A DNA stretch of 64,000 bases from Laetiporus sulphureus 93-53. Lineage: Eukaryota > Basidiomycota > Agaricomycetes > Polyporales > Laetiporaceae. Where the stretch lies: positions 56,008 through 120,007 of the forward strand of contig NW_024468578.1 in the NCBI RefSeq assembly GCF_001632365.1, written 5' to 3'. Positions within the stretch are counted from its first letter, which is position 1. Each line of letters begins with the position of its first letter. This document shows, one piece after another, positions 11,284-21,735 of this stretch. The position numbers and the translations under genes were made by a program. The notes under the pieces were generated by a model. That model saw nothing but the letters and a program-made list of their open reading frames with translations. It did no database searches and was not told the origin of the DNA.

Positions 11284-11846
11284 ATGCCGTTCAAGCAAGG
11301 TGCGCGTTTATTCCCGTGCGGTGAGGGCGAGAGAACGGGCGAGCTGAAGTTGCAGTGGTGTAGGTGACGCCGGCAAGGGTGCTGGTCTCTTCAAGACTCG
11401 TTGTGCTCAGTGTCACACGGTCGGTGCTGGCGAGCCTAACAAGGTCGGCCCCAACCTTCATGGGTGAGCAGTGCTTCTTTGCAGTGATTAGATGGTTGGG
11501 AGGCTGAGTCCGTGACAGCATCTTCGGTCGCAAGTCCGGCCAAGTTGAGGGCTTCTCCTACACCGCCGCGAACGTGAACAAGGGCGTTACCTGGGACGAG
11601 GAGACTTTGTTTGAGTACCTCGAGAACCCTAAAAAGGTGTGTGCATCTTCCGTTGCCCCCTGGATATCTCGTTGAAATCGTGCGATCTTTTACTCAGTAC
11701 ATCCCGGGCACGAAGATGGCGTTCGCGGGTCTCAAGAAGGATAAGGACCGCAATGATCTCGTTACATGGCTGAAGGAGGCGGTACGTCTGGTAACCATCA
11801 TCCGGGCAGCGCCTGTACTGACAATCGGCCTGTCCAGACTGCATAA
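11284..11846 (+). CDS. CYC1: Cytochrome c
   Basis: Five exons (11284-11299, 11364-11463, 11519-11636, 11698-11781, 11838-11846) give 108 residues, the expected size. It carries electrons from complex III to complex IV in the mitochondrial intermembrane space. The heme attachment motif CAQCH follows GAGLFKTR; the axial Met lies in [34 protein letters not shown] and [15 protein letters not shown] are conserved helices and loops. There is no cleavable presequence, as usual. The first exon codes only MPFKQ plus one base and the last exon only Thr-Ala-stop (9 nt). Splice sites are canonical and phases agree. Confidence 0.97.
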
Positions 11847-12423
11847 GCTACCGCACAACCTCCGCCTTCTGCAAGAGACTCTGATATGGACCGCTACCTA
11901 CCATACGTCGTGGCTAGACTGGTCTTAGTGCATGTAGATGACCATCACTGTCCGTTCTTGCATACATACACCCCCACTTCTTCCGCCCTGATGCATTAAT
12001 TATACCATCTCTCGGGTTTGGTGTCGACGTCGGCACACGCTCAGCCACAACGATGAGCAGGTGCACACTCATGATATTTCGTTTCTCATGCCGTTCGTTT
12101 TGGGTGATGCGTTTAAGCTGCCGCGAGACGAGACACGCGACGTTGTTCAATTCGCTGCACACGCGTGACGTCATGCAATGTTTGACCTTGTTGTGGCTTG
12201 TTGTCCAAAGGCTTTGGAATCAAACAACTGGGCGCTTACTCATCGCTTTGTCTGTGCCACCGTGCCTTCCTCAAACCACATTCAACGCAACTTTGCCTTC
12301 TCTCTCTGCTTGGTATAAATTGAACTGGTCTTGCCGATCGAAACTACTCAGTATCTTTCTTCTTGCTCCCATCCTCTCAGATTCGTGTGCAATACCTTTT
12401 AATCGCGAACTGACGACGAGACA
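11847..12423 (+). promoter_or_regulatory. TFIIF-beta promoter region
   Basis: Contains the 3' end of cytochrome c and the promoter of TFG2. A TATAAAT box at 12314-12320 lies 104 bp before the start codon, followed by pyrimidine-rich sequence. The part 12181-12385 has a diverged second copy at 18075-18262, TATA box included. Confidence 0.55.
12181..12385 (+). repeat. Promoter segment duplicated at 18.1 kb (source copy)
   Basis: Shared landmarks with 18075-18262 in the same order and orientation: CCTTGTTG, TTGTCCAA, GCTTTGGA, CAAACAAC, GGGCGCTT, CTCAAACCACATTC, CTTGCCTTC, GGTATAAA, CTACTCAG and TTTCTT. The copies differ by scattered substitutions and small indels. This copy sits directly upstream of an intact housekeeping gene, so it is the likely source. 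Confidence 0.75.
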
Positions 12424-13602
12424 ATGGACGGACCCAGCGTCGAAGAGGACACCAAACACTTTGACTCTGTTCAGGGTGCTCACGATGGAGATTCACAACC
12501 AGATCCGAATGAGCCTCTCATGCTGGATGCAGGCAATGGCAGAGTATGGTTGGTGAAAGTAAGTCTTCTAGTATTTCCAATTCCCCATTATGTCCCAACG
12601 TATCCCGCAAGATCCCGAAAACTCTCATGGAAAAATGGTCAAAAATTGATGCAGAGGGAGTTCACCTCGCCAATATCCGCGTCTATCACAACGCCAAGGC
12701 ACCCTCGGGCAAAAAACCGCGCATCGTACTCATCCTCCCGTCGGATCCAGAAACTCCAGACGTGCTGGGCGAACGGTACGAGATGGAGATGGTGAATGAG
12801 TCCGTGGAGAACCAGGTCGTGATCGCCGAACGTGAAAAGGAACCTGGGACAGGCAGTCGTGCACGCACGACGATCCTGACAGGGCGGGTCAAACATGAGT
12901 GCCATTTGAAACAGGCGTCTTTGACCGCTCAGTATAGACAACGGGTGAAGCAACGGACTATCGCTGCTAATACGCCGAAGCGGAAGACGAAGCCGATCGA
13001 GGAGGCGATGCTCGGGCGAGGCAACGTCAAGATGCTTACTAGTGGAGCAGCACCCAACGCGCCCATGTCGCTTTACGTGCGTATACTGATCTACCACAAT
13101 CTCTCCTTGTACTCACTGGTACCGGTTCTGACCATCTTTTCATCGCTTACGGACATGCAGAAGCCGAAGCCGAAGCTGCAGAAGGGCCAGTACGAGCGCA
13201 TGGCGCGGATGCCACGCGACCAGCTGCTCGACGAACTCTTTCGTGCATTCCAGGAACATGAGTTTTGGGCCATTAAGGCGTTGCGCGAGCGCACGCAGCA
13301 GCCTGAGGCGTACCTTAAAGAAGTTCTGTCCGAGATCGCGATCAATCGCCGCAGCGGCGAGCACGCACAAAGCTGGGAGCTACTGCCGAACTTCAAGGGT
13401 GAAGGGGTGAGTGTGCTCATCGTTTTGTGATACTTGTTACTGATATGTGATTCGGGAGCAGATGAAGGCGGAGAACGTACCCGGCCCGAGCCTCTCACAA
13501 GGTATGAGCGCTAGTCAGAGCTCAGCGGATGTGAAGATGGAGGAGGCCGAGGAAGATGAGGATGAGGACGAAGATGAGGATGACATGGAAGAAGTCTCAT
13601 GA
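12424..13602 (+). CDS. TFG2: General transcription factor TFIIF subunit beta
   Basis: Four exons (12424-12558, 12612-13076, 13161-13406, 13462-13602), 328 residues. TFIIF-beta (Tfg2/RAP30) binds RNA polymerase II with Tfg1 and stabilises the preinitiation complex in the nucleus. The N-terminal dimerisation barrel shows RVWLVKIPKTLMEKW and a following strand LANIRVYHN. The linker carries TGRVKHECHLKQASLTAQYR, and the C-terminal winged helix reads GQYERMARMPRDQLLDELFRAFQEHEFWAIKALRERT with QPEAYLKEVLSEIAI. The C-terminus is very acidic (EEAEEDEDEDEDEDDMEE). The 84-nt intron 2 has no stop and could be read through, but its GTGCGT donor and family alignment support removal. Confidence 0.93.
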
Positions 13603-14078
13603 TGGCGTATGTTATGCTCGTCGGACTGCTGTCGGTACGACTGTCCCCCTTTACCGTATCATTATTATCTGCAAATGTGCAGCTTCACAGTGTATTATAT
13701 CCTCACAATTGGAACAGAGTGGGTTTTTTCACCGCATTTGACATATGCGTCTTCCCAGAAGCGGATGGGGAGCAGCCTGACTTGAGTCGCTTCGGGAGGA
13801 TTTCTGACAATGCTGACGGTATTTTCGTGCTACGTGACGAGCTCATGATTACCGCAATTTTGCTTGGTAAGATGACTTGGCAGATCGTCCACGCTCACTA
13901 ATTGTAGTTACGAATACCAGACCATCCCCACTTGCTTACTGATTTCCCGATCATCGCGATTTAGATCTTCACTTAAGCGGCGCAATTTCTGGTTTCTGGA
14001 CACACATGTGTATACGCATCAATTTCCCCACATCGCAGCAATTACATCATTTACTGGATTATAACATAGTCCGTCACC
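13603..14078. other. Intergenic, nothing seen
   Basis: About 475 bp of AT-rich sequence between two + strand genes, presumably a terminator followed by the oxidoreductase promoter. No open frame of substance. Confidence 0.4.
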
Positions 14079-15432
14079 ATGTCCGCCATACTTCCGACGA
14101 CGCAGAAAGCTCTCCTGCTTACTGCCAAGCAGGGCACCTTTGCCCTCAAAACCATCCCTATTCACACCCCAGGCTCTGGAGAGCTATTGCTCAAGGTCCA
14201 GGCCGTCGCACTCAACCCCGTCGACTGGAAAATCCGCGCGAATGGCATCATCGTGCGTGACTATCCCGCCGTGCTGGGGATGGATATTTCTGGCACGGTG
14301 GAGGTTGTAGGCGGGGACGTGCACGGATTCGAACGGGGTGACCGAGTGTGCGCTCAACGTCTACTGTGATCCGCTTTGATTGATTGATCCGATGACGCTC
14401 ATTCAGGGTCACCCAGGGCTTCCTGACTAATACTCACGCAGGCTTTCAACAGTACACGCTCGCGAATGCAGATATCACAGCCAAGGCACGTCCTCTCTCC
14501 ACAAATATCTGAACGTCTAGTTGATCTCCGAAGTTTGTCCATTCTGCTTCGGTCAGATTCCGGAGAAACTGTCCTTCGATGCAGCTGCCAGTATTCCCAC
14601 CGGGCTCGTCACCGCCGCACTTGGGCTGTATACTAGCGTCATTCCCGCTGGCGTAGACTATGGGAGTGCTGGACTTCACCCGCCTTGGGAGGAGGGCGGA
14701 CGGGGCAAGTACGCTGGGACACCGATAATAGTCTTGGGAGCTTCCGGGTCCGTGGGCCAATTCGGTGTGTTCATAACCTTACGTATACTATGCAATCGGT
14801 TCATGAGATCTGGATTTTGTGGAAATGGCTCAGCGCTTCAGTTAGCAAGACTGTCCGGGTTCTCACCTATCCTTGCGACCGCATCCCTTTACCCCGAGAC
14901 CGTCTCAAACCTGCATACTCTCGGAGCCACACATATCCTCGACAGGCGACTTCCCCTATCCGCACTACGAGATGCGATTGCCCAGGTCACCTCTGCCGAA
15001 TTCCCGGTAGTCTTCGACGGGGCCTCTCTTCCGGAGACTCAAGCGCTCGGCTACGAGCTGCTCGCACCGGGCGGGTGTCTCGTCACTGTGCTCTATCCGC
15101 AGGTCGGACAGAATGAACGGGCGCAAGACGGAAAGCGTGTCGTTAAGGCATTTGGACAGGCGAACTTCCCACCGGAGAACAGAGAGATAGGGAGGAAGCT
15201 TTTCGGACATCTGACAGCTTTCCTGCAGGAAGGTATCATAAAGTGCGTTGAGCGTGTTCTGACGGTTGGTAATGTGTGATTTGGCTCAAATTATGGTTGT
15301 ATCTGATTGCAGCCAAGTCGCGTCGAGCTCCTCTCGTTGGGCTTGGAGGGCGTTGAAACTGGCCTTGAGCGGATGCGCAAGGGAGAGATGAGTGGCGTCA
15401 AGCTTGTAACGAGGCCGCAGGAGACAGAATAA
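14079..15432 (+). CDS. Zinc-free quinone/enoyl oxidoreductase (MDR family)
   Basis: Five exons: 14079-14347, 14407-14485, 14557-14764, 14834-15246 (or 15242), 15313-15432; about 362 residues. The protein is a medium-chain dehydrogenase/reductase of the NADPH-dependent enoyl- or quinone-reductase type. Seen: GroES-like start (GELLLKVQAVALNPVDWKIR, DYPAVLGMDISGTVEVVG), QQYTLANADITAK then IPEKLSFDAAASIPTG, a Rossmann glycine motif VLGASGSVGQF followed by ALQLARLSGF, and a C-terminal KLVTRPQETE as in fungal relatives. No zinc-binding GHE motif. Intron 2 has a GC donor (AAG-GCACGT). The last junction is off by one: the expected AAG-GTGCGT reads AAGTGCGT, so either a GTTGAG donor 4 nt on is used or the gene has a one-base loss. 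Substrate unknown. Confidence 0.8.
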
Positions 15433-15574
15433 TGTTATATGGAAATACGTAGCCAAGCTGAAATTGGTCATGTCTCAGGGTTGAATAGCGCTGGTAGGCC
15501 CATTTATCAGCGAACACTGGGGTAATCATTATCATTGGAGGACATGAAGCATAGCCTCGAATATCAAAGACTCC

Positions 15575-16210
15575 TATTTGACTTCACGTTGCGTACTGTC
15601 GCCTTGCGTTCCACGACACAATCAGTGGCAGCCACAATGTGCTATGCGGATCCGAACAGGTCACTCGAAGCACGTTACGGGCCTCAGCCATCGATCGCTC
15701 CATCTTACACGTCTTTTGGAGCTGATGCATCGACACCGGGTGACGGGTGCGTCTTCGACATCTAAGCTGTGCCCTCTCGCGGACGATTCTGCACTTAAGA
15801 GCGCCACTTTTAGATTGACGGCTCGGTCATCGACACCCTATCTCCACAGTAGCGGACCTCCAGTTCTCGTTGACCGAGACGGGGTACGCGGCGGCCGAAA
15901 TCATCAGCTTCGTGACATTTACATTCTTATGCCTGCGCTGCGCGAATCAACTTGGCCATCATCTCATACCGCGCTGTCAGTAGCATCAGGTCCTCCTCCA
16001 TGTAGCTTTGGATCCGAGAGTGTACTCTCGTGCTTCATCGATACCGTCGAGGGCTGAGGTTAATATGCAACGGTAGGTCCATTACGATTTTCTCCGCATG
16101 ATGTACTTCATTTGATATGTTATGTCAGGCATAACAAACCCGAAGCGCTGTGCGAGAATTGTGCTTTCGCTCGACTAGCCCTTCAAGACGATTGCGATAA
16201 CCGCGCCCGG
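15575..16210 (+). repeat. Decayed coding repeat, copy 1 (inverted to 33.5-34.8 kb)
   Basis: Read forward it matches the reverse complement of 33505-34790 over its length, apart from a 685-bp MITE in the other copy and an extra segment of about 70-80 bp here (roughly 15745-15825). In one frame it encodes CYADPNRSLEARYGPQPSIA then PSYTSFGADASTPGD and later PYLHSSGPPVLVD; the other copy encodes a similar CYTDPNRPL...RYGHQASIAPSHTSFGAD with a stop. This suggests a protein-coding origin now degraded. I do not recognise the family. The extra segment could be an intron or a later insertion. Confidence 0.65.
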
Positions 16211-18040
16211 GTACTGATCTAGTATCGTGGATATCGACCAACAACCCTGACAACCCTCATCCCTTGCCCGGCACAATTCGACCTGACGCGACCGTCTCCG
16301 ACATGTGTAGTCGACGGAAATGCACGCGTGCAACAGTTCTCGGCGATCCTTGCTATAGTGCGGGATGGACATCAGCTACCGGGCACAATTAAACGAAACC
16401 GACCACATACCAATCCATCTCATCAATATACACCTATTTGGGGAACTACAGCTGTGAAAACCCGTCGCAGCCCGCGCCTGTAGCCCAATGTGAAGATCAT
16501 ATGGCCGTTGCGGGGCAGACGTCGGTGCTCGTGGACAACCGTGTATTGCGAAAGCAAAGACTGCGTACATGACAGAGTTACCCTATAGTAGCCTCTCTAG
16601 CTCTCTTTTTGCCCTGTATTCTGTCCCAATATTTCTCTCAATGCCAATGGTTGTCCTCACGCCTCGATGCTGACAGAGAGAGTGGTGGCCGCTATGCCTG
16701 CCATGGTTGCCCAAGCACACGCACGAAGGTGCAGCGAAGACCGCCAGTCGAGCACGATGATCCGCCGCTTGACAGGAGTGTCGCACGCTGAACACAATCT
16801 TTCCAAGGAGCGTTGTGGGCGGTCGACGGCGATGTTGCAGATGTGTGCCAACTCAAGAAGCACCTAAAAGGGGGACATACAACGAGAAAAGACAAGGCAA
16901 CATCAACAGCAACGGAACATACCTGGTCATTCCAACCAGATGTAATTTTGTTTATGTTGAGCTGGCACCGATATAACGCTACAAAGTGCAACGTGAGCAT
17001 TGAACACGACAGGGAAAGCCTGCAGATCCACTGCTGAATTAGAGAACAACCGACGAGAACCACCTCCAACGGCAAAGACTTTCATAGACGAGCAGTGTGA
17101 ATGTGCAAAAACAATATGATTTTCTCCTGAGTGACTGCACCGAGGAGAAAGGCGTACAGTCTTCAACCGGTCCTTTATACACCACCAATCCTTTATACAG
17201 CAGCATTTTTCTCACTCATTTTCGAGTCAAATTGCTCAGTAAAAATGCATTATATAGCTACTGGCTACATGATTCATGGCCCATAGGAAAAGATGCAGGT
17301 GGCATGCCTGTTCTTTTGCAATATGGCATTTTTGCTGTTCAGAGCTTTTTAGTGAAATATTATTTTGGCTCTCATAGCATGTAGAGGGAGAAATTCTCAA
17401 ATGTCATCATGCCAACTACATCTACAGTCAAGAGCCATGTTGTATGCATTTATTTGAGCTGACAGCATGGGTGCATCGACCACAGTAGGTGATCGATCTC
17501 CGGAGAGGGGGGGATGTCACGTTCTGTCACGTGTGACCTCACGTTGTTCTGAGCTGAGTTGTGGCGAGAGCGTGACTATGCGTGACAGTGTATAGAGGAG
17601 TGGGAGACGTGCATTTTGGCCCTCTCGGCTTCTTTTATTTTTGTACATCACAGCTCTCATTAGCCTGCTCTGAAACTTTATGACAATATGCTTTTAGATG
17701 TCCTTAATAAGTTTAGATACTTTTTTGAGATGAAAGTGAGAAGTGCTTGTACAGGAAGCTCAAACAATTTGAGCGTATAAAGGACCGGTTGAAGACTGTA
17801 CAATGCATCAAACAGCAAAGCGACGGAAAGCCCTGAACTAAACTAATCAACAAAACGTAACAGGAGAGACGAAGTGAACACTGACCTTTCCCAAGCAAAC
17901 CGCACAACAACACAGAAGCACGTTTAACAACGCAGCGGTTCGCGACGCCATGACAGAAGGCGGCGAGGTGCGGTAGACGCTGAGGCGAAAGAACGAGGGA
18001 TCCGGAGGGGCGACCCTGGGGGCCTGGGAGGCCGAACCTC

Positions 18041-18081
18041 ATGTAATGTAATATTTGTCCCATGTAATGTAATATTTGGCC
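18041..18081. repeat. 21-bp tandem duplication
   Basis: The unit CATGTAATGTAATATTTG plus TCC or GCC occurs twice in direct succession just before the promoter duplicate. Confidence 0.7.
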
Positions 18082-18262
18082 TTGTTGCAGTTTATTGTCC
18101 AAGAGCTTTGGATCCAAACAACCGGGCGCTTGGCCACCGCCTTCGTCAAACTCAAACCACATTCGGAAACTTGCCTTCACTCCCTGCTCGGTATAAACTA
18201 AGCGAGTACTTCGGATCTAGACTACTCAGCGTCATTTTTCTTGTTTCCATCCCCCAGATAGC
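18075..18262 (+). repeat. Duplicate of the TFIIF-beta promoter
   Basis: Diverged copy of 12181-12385 in the same orientation. It keeps the TATA box (TATAAAC at 18192-18198) and the CAAACAAC..GGGCGCTT element, and stops shortly before the equivalent of the TFG2 start codon. It lies about 230 bp upstream of the caspase-like gene, which has its own TATA box (TATAAAAG at 18390). Confidence 0.75.
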
Positions 18263-18389
18263 CCTTTTGGCTGAAAGACGTTGCCACGTTGCAGCCGGAG
18301 TTCCTCATGCGTGAACATGCTGTTATCAGCAGGGCATTGAGTGACAGCATCTCATCCCCGGACCCTTACCCTGAGAATCACGCAAACCT

Positions 18390-18397
18390 TATAAAAG
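18390..18397 (+). promoter_or_regulatory. TATA box of the caspase-like gene
   Basis: TATAAAAG lies 100 bp upstream of the proposed first ATG at 18490, followed by a pyrimidine-rich leader (CATTCTCCATCCCTCACCTT). Position and context fit a core promoter. Confidence 0.55.
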
Positions 18398-18489
18398 GGT
18401 GGACCTGCAGATCTGACATTCTCCATCCCTCACCTTTCGTCGCAGGTCCTTGTTAAAGCTACTAAAGGCCTTCTTGGGTTGCAAGACAA

Positions 18490-20027
18490 ATGGCAGCTTC
18501 CCGGCTTTTGTATGCATCCTGACCTTATATTGAGCTTTTGATGCTCACCACTAATACTTTCATTATCAGGACGTTCAATGCAAAATGTTTCTCAATGTCT
18601 GTCACAGCCTATCCATGTATGTTTGTGGGACTTGTCGGGGTTGCTGTCTTGTTGGCATGGGCAACAATCCGTAAGCGATAAACAGCCTGATGATCATGTA
18701 GTGTTATGACTCATGAAATCCCCCATCCTTGATTACTTCTCAGCTCGAAATGTGAACGAAAGTGTCGCATCCCGCCCGCACACCACAGCAGATCATCCAA
18801 CGTGCACGTCAAAGGCCATCGATCACAAGCCAGATGAGGGTAGCGGGAATCCTACACAATGAAAGAACAACCTGTACGGTGATTGGATTTCGAGTCTTAC
18901 CACCACTTATCACAAATTGCAGAACACAAAGGGACGAGCTTTTATCGCACTCAAGGGAAGCAAACTCGTTAATGTCAATTCGCCCACGTGAGGGCTCGGC
19001 AGTAGTGGTGGGTCAAATTAATCCTGTCCTTGCAGCATGCTGAAATTGAAACGAGAAAAGAATGACGTCCAGACGAATGAGCCTATGTTGGGCCGCAACA
19101 TGTGGGCCGTGATCATTGGAATAACCAATTACAAACATGGATCCAATAGTCCCGCGCTTGGGGCAACCGCAGATGCAGATGCGTTCCATGAGTGCTTGGA
19201 ACGAAGATTCGGCGTCCCCTCCGATCACATTGTCAAATTACTGGATGATCATGCGACGAGGAAGAACATCATCGATAGCCTATACGATCATCTCAAAGTT
19301 AACGAGAGAATTCGACCCGGCGACGCCATCATTGTATTCTTCGCAGGCCACGGCTCACGCTACAAGTCGCCATGGCATTCTGACGAATTCATCGAGGCCA
19401 TCATGCCAGTGGATCGCGGTCAGAGCGAGACCCCGAACGGTGAACAGGTACAAGATATCAGTGATCGGGAACTCAACCTTTTCTTCGCGGAGCTCAGAGA
19501 TGTGAAGGGAGGAAACATCATCATCATTCTAGACTGCTGTCACTCTGGCGGAGGGACACGCGGCATTCGATCTAATGGAGAGATGGCAGTTCGCTTTATG
19601 GGTCCAATGGATGACGATTGCCTTCCGATGCTTCGCGCTGCCGAGTCGAACACGAGAAAACGTTGGCCCAAGGGAGCGGCGATGGCGGAATCGTGGACGC
19701 CTGACATGACGTCTCATGTACTGCTCGCTGCATGCAAAGACGATGAAGAAGCATACCGCTCTCATGTCGGGGGAAAGTTCACCAGAGCGCTTCTGCGTCA
19801 ATTGTGGTCGCGTTCGCTAGCAAGTGCAACCTACGTCGCTCTTCTCAAATGGCTTGACTTCCTTGCCGATATTCAGCAACCGGTTGCTGATGGCGAGCAC
19901 AAAGACAGTCTCATCTTTCGCATTGGACAGAAATCAAAGCTATCGGTAAGAGGCAAATTCTGTACCTCTGTCCATTAGTGATTTTCTCCCGTTCTGTGCA
20001 ATTCAGCCGATATACGTCCAAAACTGA
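18490..20027 (+). CDS. Caspase-like (peptidase C14) protein with N-terminal TM helix
   Basis: The catalytic exon is 19035-19945, with a last exon 20007-20027 (PIYVQN). It has the caspase p20 fold signature: WAVIIGITNYK, ADADAFHECLERRFGV, the catalytic His in GDAIIVFFAGHGSRY and the catalytic Cys in NIIIILDCCHSGGGTRG; HVLLAACKDDEEAYRS follows. Upstream exons 18490-18509, 18570-18670 and 18744- encode MAASRLLTFNAKC... and a hydrophobic helix (CMFVGLVGVAVLLAWATI), then a hydrophilic linker; 18923-18987 (ending NVNSPT) joins 19035 in phase. These predict an N-terminal membrane anchor. The junction between the exon starting at 18744 and that at 18923 does not close in phase with the best splice sites (18839/18923), so that part of the model is unresolved. 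Basidiomycetes carry many C14 paralogues; the target is unknown. Confidence 0.75.
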
Positions 20028-20725
20028 ACATACCGTAAATCGTGGCTGTAATGGTTTCTTCAGATTCCGTTACTACTCATTTCTCTTCCCGGTGTATCTG
20101 GCATTCGGGATTCGAGCTCTCCTCTGATGTATCGCTGGTATTATTATCTTGGATGAAGATCCATCGTGCTGGTGTCCTCAAATTATTTTGTAACTCCCCT
20201 GACCTCGCGGACAGGAGGTGAATATACCTATCTCTGAGAGGTTCGAATTAGCTATGTATTTACTGGAATCCACGGGCGGGATCCGTAATTGTCATGTAGA
20301 TGCAGATGTTATCTCGATAGTATCATCATTATTCCCAGAGAGATACAGTTGGCGGTGGGGGGTTGTAAGGCGCTCCATGCTGCGATTGTTAGTGCCAATG
20401 CAAAAGGCATTCCCCCTGGCAAGGGATGGCCCTGGTGCAGCAGTTGCGTATTCCATTGAACGAGTGGAAGGGAGAGCGGGAATGTCAGTAAACATGGGGC
20501 TAATGGGAACGATAAATTGCAACCTACCCTCCACTGATGTTGATTGCGTGGGAATGTTACGGTCCATCGTGTCGCTCATCTGATCCAACAAATCGAAATA
20601 TTGAGCATTACCATGGCACGAGCACAGCGGGATTAATGAGTATCATGTCATCGTTGCATGGGAAGGCTGAACGTAGTCGAGCTGGTCGGGACATGAAAGA
20701 TCGGCGCTCAATACAATTCAACATT
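20028..20725. other. Intergenic, nothing firm
   Basis: A + strand open frame (20218-20583) is fully overlapped by a minus-strand one and shows no family pattern. I call no gene. Confidence 0.4.
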
Positions 20726-21735
20726 TCAAATTTCAATACTGAAGCGCGGAAGACTCGGAGCCCGAGCCGTCACGTTGGTGAGATCGATCTCTCTGCGTTT
20801 CTGTTTCCAATCCTCTGGACCCGACTCGATACTGAACATCTCTCTCCTTGCGCTGCCTCCAACATGGTCAATGAACCAGACTTCGCGGCCACAGCCTACA
20901 TGTGCACGCCCAGAACCGTGAGAAGGACCGGACGGGACGTTCCTCATGATAGGCACAGGGCCTTGAGCTTGAACCTACCGTGACCACGCCATCATGATAC
21001 GGGCTCCGTTGGAAAGCAAACATACGGCGTAGAATAACAGTGCTCCCACAACTTGAGTCGGGCTCGTGCGAAGGTTGATGTCTGCGGCAACGACGTCGAG
21101 GACCTGATCTGGCGCGAACTGGCGGTCAATGTCAAGACGATCCTCAAGTCTCACATAACATCCCAAGTATCCTGCTAGGCATGTGGCGAGTGACACAGTC
21201 CTCTCTGGTGCTGTGACTGTCAGACGGTGTGCTTCGCGCTCAGGCCGACGTCGTGATTCGCTTCTAGCCGACCGCGCCATCGGAGCAGCTCGACAATGAA
21301 CAGCTTGACTGTCGACGGATTGGCTTCCACTGACATGAGTGTACGCTTCCCGCTGTCGCACATGTCCTGCACCGTATCGACTATATATGGCTGTCGTTTG
21401 CCAAAGAACTTTGGCGACGCGCCGATACCTGCCCGCAACGACCGTACGACCTCAATATTTGACCGCAGGTGCATGCTCATCGACATGCCGGTGGTGCGAT
21501 GGCCTTTCCATGGTTGATGCTCGCGGAGGAGGTGGGCGTGTGTCGACGAGGTGAATGGTACATGATCGTTTTCGGTTGATTGCTCCTGCAGCTGATATCC
21601 GTCATGCACCATAGCAAAGATCCTGGAGGGCAGTTGCACGCTGACATCCCCGTCGACTGGGAATGTCGAAGACGGTCGCGTCGCGTCGCGTCGTGATGCG
21701 TTAGCGTCCAGACATAATGTGGGGAAAACAACCAC
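20726..21735 (-). pseudogene. Unrecognised coding relic or low-confidence gene
   Basis: Three minus-strand frames follow one another with protein-like composition: 21735-21220 (contains LPSRIFAMVHDGYQLQEQST and STVKLFIVELLRWRGRLEAN), 21200-20975 in another frame (TVSLATCLAGYLGCYVRLED, then VVGALLFYAVCLLSNGARIM, a possible membrane helix), and 20956-20726 (RNVPSGPSHGSGRAHVGCGR then EVWFIDHVGG). A GTAGGT donor at the second/third junction fits an intron, but the first junction has no clean splice pair. I do not recognise the family. The third part recurs inverted near 35.23-35.34 kb. It may be an expressed orphan gene or a decayed copy. Confidence 0.35.
20877..21000 (+). repeat. About 90-120-bp segment repeated inverted at 35.23 kb
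   Basis: The stretch containing GGACCGGACGGGACGTTCCT, GGCACAGGGCCTTGAGCTTG and CAGCCTACATG is nearly identical to the reverse complement of 35225-35340. Both encode QAQGPVP..RNVPSGPSH on one strand. It belongs to the relic described at 20726-21735. Confidence 0.7.

Larger units (their letters stand above)
15433..18489. other. Repeat-rich intergenic region
   Basis: No intact gene is supported. It holds a decayed coding repeat (15575-16210) present inverted at 33.5-34.8 kb, a shorter stretch (about 16530-16640) resembling 21775-21880, an AT-rich tract near 17.1-17.7 kb, a 21-bp tandem duplication at 18041-18081 and the duplicated TFIIF-beta promoter (18075-18262). A 155-codon minus-strand frame at 17713-18180 overlaps these repeats and looks spurious. 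Confidence 0.55.

Noticed and set aside
17713..18180. 155-codon minus-strand open frame
   Set aside because: It runs antisense through the duplicated promoter and a tandem duplication, so it is a by-product of repeats.
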